DNA of 64,000 nucleotides from Pelobacter sp. (GCA_030824515.1 JAVBXN010000030.1:1-64000), one strand, 5' to 3'. Shown: positions 17,264 to 26,795, numbered from the stretch's first letter. Translations and numbers: made by a program. Notes: generated by a model from the letters alone, not told the origin.

Positions 17264-17695
17264 ATGTACGCTTTGATATTTATTGGAGCAATGCTTTCAA
17301 GTCTGATGATCCTGGGTGGAACCGGCGTTGCCGGCGATAAGGCCGCCCGCGCAAAATTCGGGGCGAGTCCGCATACTGACAATGGCGATTGTACGATCTG
17401 TCATGCATATCCGGCGGAGACATTGCGGGGTTGGTTTGTTCTGGGTTCCACCAAAAGGAAGTTGAAGGATGGGCCTACTGAGGTTTGCCTGAAATGTCAT
17501 GGTTCCGGTTTCGGTCACGCTATCGGCAAAAAAACGGCTGTGAACCATGACGACCTGCCTCTGGATGAAAAAGGTGAAATTACCTGCGCAATAACATGCC
17601 ATGAGATGCATGTCAGGCCAGAGGACCAGAAACAGAAATATTACCATCTGCGAATGCCGTTTGATTCGCTCTGTGTCTCCTGTCACGATAAATAG
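17264..17695 (+). CDS. Small secreted cytochrome with three CXXCH and one CX3CH motif
   Basis: The 143-residue protein has a signal peptide (about 1-23, ending GVAGDK) and motifs CTICH, CLKCH, CAITCH (CX3CH) and CVSCH. Like the preceding gene it therefore pairs normal sites with a three-residue spacer. It is the last gene of the operon, 17 bases after the preceding gene, and is followed by a hairpin terminator. The small size and acidic/basic pattern fit a periplasmic electron shuttle. Confidence 0.85.
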   Translation: MYALIFIGAMLSSLMILGGTGVAGDKAARAKFGASPHTDNGDCTICHAYPAETLRGWFVLGSTKRKLKDGPTEVCLKCHGSGFGHAIGKKTAVNHDDLPLDEKGEITCAITCHEMHVRPEDQKQKYYHLRMPFDSLCVSCHDK

Positions 17696-17739
17696 AATGA
17701 TACATGCGAACATTTTGAAACAATCCTGTTAATAGGTTG

Positions 17740-17766
17740 CCACTGGTGTGAAGCCAGTGGTTTTTA
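17740..17766 (+). terminator. Rho-independent terminator of the cytochrome operon
   Basis: A perfect 7-bp stem (CCACTGG / CCAGTGG) with a 7-base loop is followed by five T residues. It separates the cytochrome operon from the secretion operon. Confidence 0.85.
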
Positions 17767-17806
17767 TATTTTATTATATTGGTATCTATGGTATTTAATC
17801 AGGCTT

Positions 17807-19015
17807 ATGGCGCTATATACCTGCAAACTCGGAGCATCGGACGGTAAAATACTCTACAGGGAATTTGAGGCTGCGGAGAGTTCTGTACTGCGGAAAAGCC
17901 TTGAGGATCAGGGTTTTTTTGTTTTTGAAGTAAAAAAGAAGCCTTTTCAATTTCTTTTTGACAAGGGCATCAAGCGCCGCAAGATTGATAACAAAGCCCT
18001 GCTGACGTTCAATCAGGAGATGCTGGTGCTGATCAAGTCCGGCATTCCGATAATGCAGGTGCTGGACGCTATTTTGGACAGGCACGATTCCGGAAAGCTT
18101 TCCGAAGTTTTGCAGCAGGTGCGTGAAGATGTAAAGGGTGGCGCCGCCCTGTCGGTCGCGATGGAAAAACATGGCCGTGCTTTTCCATACCTCTATGTGG
18201 CATCGATCAAGGCGGGTGAACGTACCGGTGACCTGCCACGCACCATTCGCCGATATATTCAATATCTGAAGCGAGTGGGCGACATCCGCAAGAAGGTGAT
18301 AGCTGCTCTTTTTTACCCGTCGATTCTGGTGTTCTTTGCGGCCATGGCCATAACCCTGCTTCTGGTTTATGTAGTTCCGACTTTCAGCCAGGTCTATACC
18401 GATTCCGGATCACAGCTTCCGGCCCTGACACAGCTGTTGATCACTTTCACTTCCCTGTTAAGGCGGTTTTTCATCGTTGGTCTGGTTGTGGTTTTCGGTT
18501 TGATCGCGGTTTTTAAAAAATGGATCAATACCGAGGCAGGGCGTTATGCCGTTGACCGTTTCAAGCTGACCATGCCGGTTATCGGTGATGTGTTTACAAA
18601 GTATTCCGTGGCCAGCTTTGCCAGAACCCTGGCAACTGTATTGGGGAGCGGCATCCCGATCATCGAGTCTCTGAGGATGTCGATCGGCACCCTCAATAAT
18701 GTTTATATGGAAAAACGTCTGTTTGAGGCCGTCCGCTATGTTGAGGAGGGGGGGCGGCTTTCCGCGGCGCTTGAGAAAATCAATATTATGCCTCCCCTGG
18801 CATTACGAATGCTGGGCGTCGGCGAAACAACCGGATCCCTGGAAGATATGCTGATCGATATTTCGGACTATTTGGAAGACGAGCTGGAAGAACGGCTGCA
18901 CATGCTGACCACGGCGATTGAACCCGCGATAATGCTTATCATGGGGGTTGTGATTGGTGTAATCATATTAGCTATGTACCTTCCGATTTTCAAGATTGCC
19001 GGTACGGTGGGATAG
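17807..19015 (+). CDS. gspF: Type II secretion inner-membrane platform protein GspF
   Basis: The 402-residue protein has the duplicated GspF/PilC fold: two related domains (about 70-190 and 272-394), each carrying the conserved helical unit with FNQEMLVLIKSGIPIMQVLDA and FARTLATVLGSGIPIIESL. Membrane helices lie near 168-190, 215-235 and 375-398. The extreme N-terminus (about 1-65) is the usual short extension. It forms the inner-membrane core on which the GspE ATPase works to drive pseudopilus growth. It opens the secretion operon. Confidence 0.92.
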   Translation: MALYTCKLGASDGKILYREFEAAESSVLRKSLEDQGFFVFEVKKKPFQFLFDKGIKRRKIDNKALLTFNQEMLVLIKSGIPIMQVLDAILDRHDSGKLSEVLQQVREDVKGGAALSVAMEKHGRAFPYLYVASIKAGERTGDLPRTIRRYIQYLKRVGDIRKKVIAALFYPSILVFFAAMAITLLLVYVVPTFSQVYTDSGSQLPALTQLLITFTSLLRRFFIVGLVVVFGLIAVFKKWINTEAGRYAVDRFKLTMPVIGDVFTKYSVASFARTLATVLGSGIPIIESLRMSIGTLNNVYMEKRLFEAVRYVEEGGRLSAALEKINIMPPLALRMLGVGETTGSLEDMLIDISDYLEDELEERLHMLTTAIEPAIMLIMGVVIGVIILAMYLPIFKIAGTVG

Positions 19016-19022
19016 GGTGGCG

Positions 19023-20741
19023 ATGCAGCCTTTCAGGCGTAAAAACATAGGGCAGATTCTGATTGACCGTGGCAGTCTGACTTCCGAACAGCTGGCTGTC
19101 ATTGTTGATAAGTTGGGCACTACCCGTCTGCGGTTCGGTGAAATTGCCGTTCACGAGGGTTTCGTATCGGAAGAGGATATTGCCCAGGCGCTGTCCGAGC
19201 AATTTAACCTGCAGTACATCGATCTGCGCAGCTTCAAAATGGATGAAGAACTGCTCAATTCGCTGCCTCCGGATGCGATCTATCGCTACCGCTTCGTGCC
19301 GCTGGAGCTGACACCGCATGCCATCGTAGTTGCCGTCAGCGACCCTACCGATGTGGTCAAGCTCGACGAACTGGAGCTGATGCTGGATCGTCAGGTTCAG
19401 ATCCGGATCGCCTCGGAATCTTCGATAGCCGGAGTAATCAAGGCCGGTGAGGGAACTCGACGAGTGTTGCGGGAAGTCTCGGAAGACTTCATGCTGCAGC
19501 TGGTCAAGGAGACCGACCGGGGTGAAGAGGTCTTGTCGGTCGAATCCATATCTGATGACACCAGCCCGATAATCAAGTTGATCAACACCACCATTCTTGA
19601 CGCGCTGAACCGCAGGGCCAGTGATATTCATATCGAAACCGGTCACGATGGCGTTGACATCAAGTACCGTATCGACGGAGTGCTCTATAAGGCCAACGAA
19701 ACGATCGACCAGCACTTCCAGTCGCCGATCATATCCAGGCTCAAGGTCATGAGCGAGCTCGACATATCCGAACGGCGCGTTCCACAGGACGGTCGTTTCA
19801 AAATTCGTTTCGGAGAAAAATCGATTGATTTCCGCGTTTCGATCATGCCCAGCTCCCTGGGTGAGGATGCCGTCATTCGAATACTCGACAAGGAGAGTAT
19901 CGCCAGTGACCTGAAAGGATTGACGCTGGAGAACCTGGGCGTCAGCGAGAGAGAGATCAAGCGTCTGCGCAAAAAGATCCGTGAACCGTACGGTATGGTT
20001 CTGGTGACCGGCCCGACCGGATCAGGCAAAACAACTACCCTGTATGCCGCGCTGACTGAAATTCATACCGGAGAAGACAAGATCATAACCATTGAAGATC
20101 CGGTCGAATACATGCTGCGCGGCGTGCTGCAGATACCGGTCAATGAAAAGAAGGGGCTGACTTTTGCCAAGGGACTGCGCTCGATTCTTCGTCATGACCC
20201 GGACAAGATCATGGTCGGCGAAATACGCGATTCCGAGACCGCGCAGATTGCGGTTCAGTCCGCGCTGACCGGGCATCTGGTGTTTACCACCGTGCATGCC
20301 AATAACGTTTTCGATGTTATCGGTCGTTTTATCCATATGGGTATAGACCCCTACAACTTTGTCTCCTGCCTCAACTGTGTCTTGGCACAGCGCCTGATCC
20401 GCAGGGTCTGCGTGGCCTGCCGTCGACCGGTGCAGTACTCCGATGAGGAGTTGATAGAAGGAGGGGTTGATCCGGAGAAATTCCGCGGAAAAACGCTCTA
20501 CGAGTCAAAGGGGTGCGACGAGTGCCATGGCACCGGCTATCGCGGGCGTGTGGCTATTGTCGAGCTTTTGGAGTTGAACGACCAGATCCGCGACCTGATC
20601 ATTGCCAAGGTGCCGGCAACCCAGCTCAAACAGGCCGCGCGCGATGCCGGCGTGATGTTCCTGAGGGATTCGGCGGAAGAAAAGTTTGCTGCCGGTATAA
20701 CAACGCTCAAGGAGATTAATCGCGTCACTTTTGTAGAGTGA
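19023..20741 (+). CDS. gspE: Type II secretion ATPase GspE
   Basis: The 572-residue cytoplasmic ATPase has an N-terminal MshEN/N1E domain (1-150), an N2E domain, and a RecA-like core with Walker A GPTGSGKTTTLYAAL (about 335), Walker B and His-box LRHDPDKIMVGEIRDSE, and a tetracysteine zinc subdomain (CVACRRP and CDECHGTG). It powers assembly of the pseudopilus. I place the start at ATG 19023, eight bases after the gspF stop; a longer frame from 18996 would overlap gspF. In-frame features are all intact. Confidence 0.92.
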   Translation: MQPFRRKNIGQILIDRGSLTSEQLAVIVDKLGTTRLRFGEIAVHEGFVSEEDIAQALSEQFNLQYIDLRSFKMDEELLNSLPPDAIYRYRFVPLELTPHAIVVAVSDPTDVVKLDELELMLDRQVQIRIASESSIAGVIKAGEGTRRVLREVSEDFMLQLVKETDRGEEVLSVESISDDTSPIIKLINTTILDALNRRASDIHIETGHDGVDIKYRIDGVLYKANETIDQHFQSPIISRLKVMSELDISERRVPQDGRFKIRFGEKSIDFRVSIMPSSLGEDAVIRILDKESIASDLKGLTLENLGVSEREIKRLRKKIREPYGMVLVTGPTGSGKTTTLYAALTEIHTGEDKIITIEDPVEYMLRGVLQIPVNEKKGLTFAKGLRSILRHDPDKIMVGEIRDSETAQIAVQSALTGHLVFTTVHANNVFDVIGRFIHMGIDPYNFVSCLNCVLAQRLIRRVCVACRRPVQYSDEELIEGGVDPEKFRGKTLYESKGCDECHGTGYRGRVAIVELLELNDQIRDLIIAKVPATQLKQAARDAGVMFLRDSAEEKFAAGITTLKEINRVTFVE

Positions 20742-20757
20742 CGGGAACGGATTTTTA

Positions 20758-21684
20758 ATGTTGTTTTCCCAGTCTTCGATAGGAATGGAAATCAGGCCCA
20801 ACGGCGTGACATGTGCGATGGTGGGTGGTACTCAAGCTGCTCCCCGTATCGAGCGGCTCGCCTGTGCCACATTCCCGGAAAATACGGTTCGGGTCTCACT
20901 GAAGGAACAGAACATACTCGAACCGGAAGTTTTTGTTGAACGGGTCAAGTCAGCCCACAACCTGATTCTGGCTCGCACTGGCAAAGTCTCGGTCTCCTTG
21001 CCTGATTCCGTGGGAAGAATGCTTCTGATTGATCTTGAAGGCAGGTTCAAGAGCCGTGCGGAAGGACTCGACCTCATTCGCTGGAAACTGAAAAAAAGCA
21101 TACCTTTTGATCTTGCCGATACCCATCTGGATTATCAGAAACTGGCTGTTCGCGAGAATGGTGAAATGTCGCTGCTGGTTGCCTTGATATCTAAAACTGT
21201 AGTCTCCCAGTATGAGGAGCTGCTTGCGGAAGCGGGACTGATTCCGGCCCGGATAGATTTTAATTCATTCAACCTCTGCAGGGTCTTTGATCGGCAACTG
21301 TCAATTGACGGTGACGGCATCATGGTTTCATTCTATGGCAGTACGCTGGGTATTATCGCTTTTACTCAGGGAGTTCCAGAGTTCATACGTGTAAAGGATC
21401 TTTTCGGCACAATTGCCACGGATAGTCGTGTATTTATGGAAATAAACAGTTCCCTGATGGTATGCAAAAATCGTTTTCCGGACCGTCAGCCTCGCGTGGT
21501 TTTTTGTCTGGCTGCTCCCGATGTGATGGCAGACTTCAGGGAAATGGTGGAGGAGGCAACCGGGACCGCTGCCATACCGCTGGAAACAAAGGGTGTGGTA
21601 ATCCCCGGCAACGCGGCTCCGGGTGACCAGGCGACATTGTTTGCTTATACCGCTGCCATCGGTGCGGCAATGAGGATCCTCTGA
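20758..21684 (+). CDS. PilM/GspL-like cytoplasmic actin-fold protein
   Basis: The 308-residue protein starts with the actin-like SIGMEIRPNGVTCAMV strand and carries KVSVSLPDSVGRM and IRWKLKKSIPFD segments as in PilM and the cytoplasmic part of GspL. It lacks a membrane helix, so it is PilM-like rather than a full GspL. It should recruit the GspE ATPase to the membrane platform through the next gene product. The stop and the next ATG overlap by one base (TGATG). Confidence 0.8.
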   Translation: MLFSQSSIGMEIRPNGVTCAMVGGTQAAPRIERLACATFPENTVRVSLKEQNILEPEVFVERVKSAHNLILARTGKVSVSLPDSVGRMLLIDLEGRFKSRAEGLDLIRWKLKKSIPFDLADTHLDYQKLAVRENGEMSLLVALISKTVVSQYEELLAEAGLIPARIDFNSFNLCRVFDRQLSIDGDGIMVSFYGSTLGIIAFTQGVPEFIRVKDLFGTIATDSRVFMEINSSLMVCKNRFPDRQPRVVFCLAAPDVMADFREMVEEATGTAAIPLETKGVVIPGNAAPGDQATLFAYTAAIGAAMRIL

Positions 21685-22220
21685 TGCGTTTCAGCATTAA
21701 CCTTGCTACCAGGAACTACGTTGACAAACGTCTGCTTAACCAGGTCTGTTTTGGTTCGATTGCACTTCTGGTCGTGTTGTCGGGATGGAATATTACCAGG
21801 GCATCCTGGAATCTGGGTGAACAACGACAGCTCGATGCAGAGATTCAAACGCTTGAAGGGCGATTCAACAGCAAGCCTGGTGACGTTTCCGACAAGGATT
21901 TTGCTCAGCAGCAGGCCCATATTCGCTTTTTTAATGACATTATTGACCGGAAAGGGAAGGACTGGCTCAAGTTGCTTGACCAGATTGAAAGTGTTACACC
22001 GGAAGGAATTTCACTGGCTACCATTGCTCCGGGTAAGAAAAAGGATGAGTTGAGTCTGGATGGTCGCGCCAGATCTTTTGCTGCTGTGCGCCAGTACCTT
22101 GAAAAGCTCGAGGAATCCAGCGTGTTTACCGATGTCATGCTTCTGTCTCACCAGGAACTGATAACCGGCGACAAGGGGCGAGGCGTGCAATTCAGAATCT
22201 CGTGCAAGGTACGCTACTGA
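21684..22220 (+). CDS. PilN-like platform protein
   Basis: The 178-residue bitopic protein opens with the PilN signature INLATRNYVDKR, which binds PilM, followed by one membrane helix (about 22-44), a short coiled coil and a periplasmic ferredoxin-like domain (about 95-178). It would be the periplasmic half of GspL split into two genes. It overlaps its neighbours by one base on both sides. Confidence 0.82.
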   Translation: MRFSINLATRNYVDKRLLNQVCFGSIALLVVLSGWNITRASWNLGEQRQLDAEIQTLEGRFNSKPGDVSDKDFAQQQAHIRFFNDIIDRKGKDWLKLLDQIESVTPEGISLATIAPGKKKDELSLDGRARSFAAVRQYLEKLEESSVFTDVMLLSHQELITGDKGRGVQFRISCKVRY

Positions 22221-22765
22221 TGAACCAGATCGTGATGGAAATATTACGCCAGAAAAAAGTTGCTCTTATAATTATTCTGGTGCTGATTTTGCTAAATGCC
22301 GCGCTCATTGTACTGATAAACTACTATCAGTCATCAGCTCTGGCCACAGCACAGAGCCGATGGAGCGAGTTGAGGAGAAGAGCGGCAACCGTCGGTCAGG
22401 CTGATTCGACTGCATTGTACCGGCAGGGGGTGAGCGACCTGGAAAAACTGAAGACAAGAATTCCGGCTAAACGAGAGTTTGCGCGTGTGCTGAGCGATAT
22501 TCTGGAAAGTGCGGCCGGTAGTGGCGTTTCCACCAGGTCAATCAGCTATAAGCCATTGGTAATAAAGGACGAAGGGCTGATCTCATACCAACTGAATTTC
22601 TCCGTTTCCGGCGGGTATGCCGCGATCAAGAGCTATCTCTCCGATCTCCAGAAAAATCCCGAGTTGATTGTTGTTGATGATATTGCGTTCTCAAACAATG
22701 ATCCCCTGGTTGAAAACGTGGAGATGGATTTGCGCATAACGGTTTATCTTCAGGGGGGGGCATGA
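22220..22765 (+). CDS. PilO/GspM-like platform protein
   Basis: The 181-residue protein has a membrane helix (about 14-36), a coiled coil and a periplasmic ferredoxin-like domain, the PilO/GspM plan. I start it at ATG 22220 (TGATG overlap with pilN-like), because the frame from 22202 would add residues within the previous gene. It should pair with the PilN-like protein in the inner-membrane platform. Confidence 0.8.
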   Translation: MNQIVMEILRQKKVALIIILVLILLNAALIVLINYYQSSALATAQSRWSELRRRAATVGQADSTALYRQGVSDLEKLKTRIPAKREFARVLSDILESAAGSGVSTRSISYKPLVIKDEGLISYQLNFSVSGGYAAIKSYLSDLQKNPELIVVDDIAFSNNDPLVENVEMDLRITVYLQGGA

Positions 22766-23370
22766 ATCGTCAACGCCTGATACTGTTTGTCCTGGTGATT
22801 GTATTTGTTTGCGCTGTCATCTGGAGTTATAGCGCGATTCCACGCCTCAAAACCGTTGCCGAGCCCAAAAAGTCCACTGTTCAACAGGCTAAAGCTATTG
22901 TTGTCAAGCCAAAAACCGCAGCTGATGAAGCTGTAAACAGCCGCATTTTGAAAATCGGACTTTTGGAACAGGAACGGACAGGCTTCAAAGGCTATCGTCG
23001 CAATATTTTCAAACCGGTTTTTGACGATGAACTGAAACTGCTTAAACAGAAGGCAGTAGCGGTCAAACCACCGGCCCTGCCGCCACCGCCGATTCAACCA
23101 GCCGTGGCGGCGGTACCGGCTGTTGCCAAGCCGGAAGCCGCGCCGCTGGCGCGCTTCACTTTTCTGGGTTTTCTAAAAAAAGATGCCCAAAGGACAATCT
23201 TCCTGGCCAAGGACAAAGAGATCATCCTGGTAAAAAAAGGTGATAAAATCGCCGGGCGCTACGAGGCCTCGTCGATCACAGATCAGGCGCTGACGCTGCT
23301 TGTGGCCGATTCAGGCGATGAAATAGTCATTCCGCTGATAGAGAACAGGCCACTTGGTTCTGCCAAGTAA
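22762..23370 (+). CDS. GspC/PilP-like connector protein
   Basis: The 202-residue protein has an N-terminal membrane helix (about 7-25), a basic Ala/Pro-rich linker with PALPPPPIQP (about 110-118) and a C-terminal homology-region-type domain (about 130-202) with FTFLGFLKKDAQRTIFLA. Such a protein spans the periplasm and connects the inner-membrane platform to the secretin. It overlaps the previous gene by four bases. Confidence 0.78.
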   Translation: MNRQRLILFVLVIVFVCAVIWSYSAIPRLKTVAEPKKSTVQQAKAIVVKPKTAADEAVNSRILKIGLLEQERTGFKGYRRNIFKPVFDDELKLLKQKAVAVKPPALPPPPIQPAVAAVPAVAKPEAAPLARFTFLGFLKKDAQRTIFLAKDKEIILVKKGDKIAGRYEASSITDQALTLLVADSGDEIVIPLIENRPLGSAK

Positions 23371-23404
23371 CAATTACTTACAATACGTCAAGGAGACGCT
23401 ACGA

Positions 23405-26011
23405 ATGCGCTACCTGAACCTTACCATATCCATTCTGCTTCTGGCCGCGATTTCGCTGCTTTCAGGCTGTTCCGCCGGCACCAAGGCCTTCAGCAAAGGT
23501 GCAGAGTTTGAAACGGCAGGAAAATTCGAAGAGGCCATGTACAGCTATGCCGAGGCATTTCGCAACGATCCGACCATGAATGAATACAGATTGCGTTTTC
23601 TGAAGGTCAGGGAAAAAGCGGCCGATCAGCGTTTCAAACAGGGCATCGCTTTTGCGGAAAAAGGGAATTACATAGATGCATTAACTGAATATCAGGCTGC
23701 CTATGGCATAGATCCCAGCCAGGGACGCTTCAAACAGAAGATCGATGCAGTCACGCTGCTAAAGGATGCTCAGGTTGCATTTGTCGAGGGGCGTGATTTC
23801 GAAAAGTCCAACAAGCTTAAAGACGCCTATCGCCTCTACAGCCGTGCCCTGGAGTTGTCTCCCAAAAACAGCGAGTATCAGGAAGCTCTTTTACGTGTTA
23901 CCGGAATGCGAAAGAGCAAGCTTGAAGGAAAAGAACTCAGTCTGAAATCGTCCAAGCCGATCACTCTTAAATTCAAAGACGCAAAAATGAAGGACGTGTT
24001 TAACATATTGACCCAGCTTTCCGGTATCAATTTTATCTTTGATGAAGGGGTCAAGGATACTCCGGTGTCGATATATCTTGAAAACGCTTCATTTCAGCAG
24101 GCGTTCGACCTGTTGACCAATATGAACAAGCTCGACAAAAAGATTCTCAACGAAACCACTGTGCTCGTCTATCCCAGAACTCCTGACAAGATCAAGCAGT
24201 ACGAGGATATGGTGCTGCGCACGTTCCATCTTAATTACATGGATGCAAAGAAGGCGATCAACCTGATCCGCACAATGATTCAGGTGAAAAAAGCCTATGT
24301 AAACGAGGATTCAAACTCGATTGTCGTGCGTGACAGCGCTGACATAGTGGCGGTAGTCGAGAAGATTCTGGATGCCAACGACATGCCGGAGGCCGAAGTC
24401 GTTCTGGACGTGGAAGTCATAGAGATGAGCGACAAGAACGCACAGAATGTCGGTCTGCTGCTTAGTAACTACAATGTGCAGCTGGGAGCGTTTTCACCAA
24501 CCAACTCGAAACTGATGGCCACGACTCTCACTTCGGCAACGACGACATCGTCATCCACGTCCACTACAACCGACACGAGCGCAACGATCGATAACCTGTT
24601 GCGAGTGTTCACTCTGAAGGGTTACGGAGGGTTTGTTACCGTTCCCAATGCAACCTATAACCTGGGCAAGACCCTGGCCAAGGGTGAGGTCCTCTCCAAT
24701 CCCAAAATCAGGGTAAAGAACAAGGAAAAATCCAAGTTCAACGTTGGTACCAGGGTGCCGATTACCACCACCACGCTTAACGGTACCCTGTCACAGGTCA
24801 ACGTGCAGTATGTGGATGTGGGGGTCAAGGTCAATGCCGAACCAACCATCCAGCTTAATAACGAAATAACGATCAAGCTGTCGCTTGAAGTCAGTTCGAT
24901 ACTTACAAAAGAGAAAATCGGCGATGCCAGCAGTTTGACAACCGTCGTGACGATCGGCACCCGTAATGTTGAAACTGTTCTCACGCTGAAGGACGGTGAG
25001 ACCAGTATTATCGGCGGCCTGATCCAGAACACCAGCAACAACGACAAGACCAAAATCTTCCTGCTGGGTGACATTCCGCTGATCGGTCCGCTGCTGTCCA
25101 ACTCCAATACATCCAAGGACAAGACCGAACTTCTGCTTGCCATAACTCCGCGTCTGGTTCGCGGCGTGTCAGTGCCTGCTCCGGGTCTGGCTTCTTTCGT
25201 TTCCGGCAAGGAAGACGATCCTTCGCTTGTTCGTCCGATGGCCTCATTTGATCTGGAAGCGGTGTTCGAAGACGCATCCAAGCCAAAAACCCAGCCCAAA
25301 GCGGCTGATAAAAAGACTGCCGTGCCGGCTGCCAAAACTGCTCCAGCCACACCTGCAACAGCAACCAAGCCTGCTGCGGCTCCGCCGGCAACCGTTCCGG
25401 CCGCAGCTCCTGCTGTTCCTGGTGCAAAAACAGAATCCGCGACTCCGGCTGCTTCTCCGGCTGCTGCCAAGACGGCTGACGGCGCAGTTCCGGCGCCAGT
25501 CCAAACGCCTGTTCCTGCGGCTGCTCCGGCAGTGCCGATAACCGGCGTCGCCCCTGCCCAGGCAACCGTTCCTGCACCTGCCGCTCCGGCGCCGGCGCAG
25601 CGTGCCCTGCTGCAGATTGCGGCGCCATCTTCGTCAACCATTGGCCAGCAGTTCGGAGTCGATATCAAGGTGACCGGTGTCACCGATCTGGCCAATGCCA
25701 CTATGGTGCTTACCTATGATCCGATCTTCGTTGAGTTTGTCTCGATGACGGAAGGCCCGTTTCTGAAAAAGGATGGCAAGCCAACCACCTTCAGCAGCAA
25801 GGCTGATGCGGCAGGCGGTGCAGTATCCGTCAGCCTGTTGCGTGTGTCCGGCAGTGGTGGAGTTTCGGGCGGAGGGGTGATGGCGACGGCCATGTTCAGA
25901 GCCAAAAATCAGGGACCGGCCAGTTTTGCTTTCAGGAATGTGGCGTTCAGTACGGCAAATGGCGCGGCGCAGAATATCCTGCCATTCAGCACGGCGGTCG
26001 ATGTACGGTAA
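23405..26011 (+). CDS. gspD: Secretin (GspD/PilQ-type) lipoprotein fused to a C-terminal cohesin domain
   Basis: The 868-residue protein has a lipoprotein signal (lipobox LSGC, Cys 22), TPR-like helices (25-165), an N0/STN domain around ITLKFKDAKMKDVFNI, an N1 domain around FHLNYMDAKKAINLIR, and a secretin core (about 400-590) with VLSNPKIRVKNKEKS and GDIPLIGPLLSN. An Ala/Pro-rich linker (627-731) then leads to a cohesin-like beta-sandwich (732-868) with QFGVDIKVTGVTDLANATMV and LTYDPIFVEFVSM. It should form the outer-membrane channel; whether the cohesin faces outward depends on secretin topology. ATG 23405 follows AAGGAGACG. The fusion is unusual for a secretin. Confidence 0.9.
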   Translation: MRYLNLTISILLLAAISLLSGCSAGTKAFSKGAEFETAGKFEEAMYSYAEAFRNDPTMNEYRLRFLKVREKAADQRFKQGIAFAEKGNYIDALTEYQAAYGIDPSQGRFKQKIDAVTLLKDAQVAFVEGRDFEKSNKLKDAYRLYSRALELSPKNSEYQEALLRVTGMRKSKLEGKELSLKSSKPITLKFKDAKMKDVFNILTQLSGINFIFDEGVKDTPVSIYLENASFQQAFDLLTNMNKLDKKILNETTVLVYPRTPDKIKQYEDMVLRTFHLNYMDAKKAINLIRTMIQVKKAYVNEDSNSIVVRDSADIVAVVEKILDANDMPEAEVVLDVEVIEMSDKNAQNVGLLLSNYNVQLGAFSPTNSKLMATTLTSATTTSSSTSTTTDTSATIDNLLRVFTLKGYGGFVTVPNATYNLGKTLAKGEVLSNPKIRVKNKEKSKFNVGTRVPITTTTLNGTLSQVNVQYVDVGVKVNAEPTIQLNNEITIKLSLEVSSILTKEKIGDASSLTTVVTIGTRNVETVLTLKDGETSIIGGLIQNTSNNDKTKIFLLGDIPLIGPLLSNSNTSKDKTELLLAITPRLVRGVSVPAPGLASFVSGKEDDPSLVRPMASFDLEAVFEDASKPKTQPKAADKKTAVPAAKTAPATPATATKPAAAPPATVPAAAPAVPGAKTESATPAASPAAAKTADGAVPAPVQTPVPAAAPAVPITGVAPAQATVPAPAAPAPAQRALLQIAAPSSSTIGQQFGVDIKVTGVTDLANATMVLTYDPIFVEFVSMTEGPFLKKDGKPTTFSSKADAAGGAVSVSLLRVSGSGGVSGGGVMATAMFRAKNQGPASFAFRNVAFSTANGAAQNILPFSTAVDVR

Positions 26012-26019
26012 GTTTCTTT

Positions 26020-26739
26020 ATGAGTTACCGTTCCGTTATGACAAAGCTGAAAACGCCCGTTCTGAACCAAAACGGCTTTACCTTTTTAATGGCTATCTTC
26101 ATGGTTATGATCATCGGAATACTGTCGGCCCAAACCGGCAAATCCTGGTCGATGATAATGAAACGCGAACGCGAAAAGGAATTGATCTTTCGCGGCAGCC
26201 AGATCAAGGAAGCGATCGAAAACTGGTACAATCCGAAATATTCGGTTCTGGGCGTAAAGTGGCAGGGACTGCCTCGTCCTCTGATGGAGCTGAAGGATCT
26301 GCTCAAGAACCCATATACCCTGGAGGCGCTGCACTATCTGCCCCATAGCTATAGTACCAAGCTGGACGGCAAAAACTCAAAATGTGCCCCTGACTGTGCC
26401 GAATACAAAGTTACCCAGGATCCCATCACCGGCAAGGAGTGGACCGTAATCAGGGGGACAGTGGCCGCTGACGGAACGGTCACACCCAACCCGGGTGGCG
26501 GCATCATCGGAGTTGCCAGCAAGAGTAATGATACTCCGCTCAGAACCGACTTCAAGGACACTGCTCTCGAAAACATGGTGGTTACCGGCGACAAGTTCAA
26601 GGATCCTGATCCCATGAAAGCGGCTGCAGAGCCCAAGGATGGTGGTGCTAAGACCACCAGATACAGTGACTGGAAATTTGTGGCCGATCCGAAAAATGAT
26701 CACGCAAAAATTTACCGGGCTTATCACGAAGCCTGGTAA
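26020..26739 (+). CDS. Minor pseudopilin lacking Glu5 (GspK-like)
   Basis: The 239-residue protein has a type IV prepilin-like signal: a polar leader, a Gly cleavage point and the helix FTFLMAIFMVMIIGIL. Position +5 after the cleavage point is Met rather than the usual Glu, as in the tip pseudopilin GspK. The soluble part has two Cys close together (KCAPDCAEYK) and the C-terminus is YHEAW. ATG 26020 or ATG 26038 could start it. It probably caps the pseudopilus. Confidence 0.75.
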   Translation: MSYRSVMTKLKTPVLNQNGFTFLMAIFMVMIIGILSAQTGKSWSMIMKREREKELIFRGSQIKEAIENWYNPKYSVLGVKWQGLPRPLMELKDLLKNPYTLEALHYLPHSYSTKLDGKNSKCAPDCAEYKVTQDPITGKEWTVIRGTVAADGTVTPNPGGGIIGVASKSNDTPLRTDFKDTALENMVVTGDKFKDPDPMKAAAEPKDGGAKTTRYSDWKFVADPKNDHAKIYRAYHEAW

Positions 26740-26795
26740 TCGAAGTGTTGGCACATATATCCTGCGGCTGGACGGAATGAAATGAAGGTACTTTC

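Noticed and set aside
24655-25701. Minus-strand frame (348 codons) opposite the secretin linker
   Set aside because: The Ala/Pro-rich linker of the secretin produces a low-complexity Ala/Gly reading in the opposite strand. The secretin is clearly the real gene.
26743-26766. TTGGCAC motif before the second pseudopilin gene as a sigma-54 promoter
   Set aside because: The GG and the next GC are twelve bases apart rather than ten, so the required -24/-12 geometry is missing.
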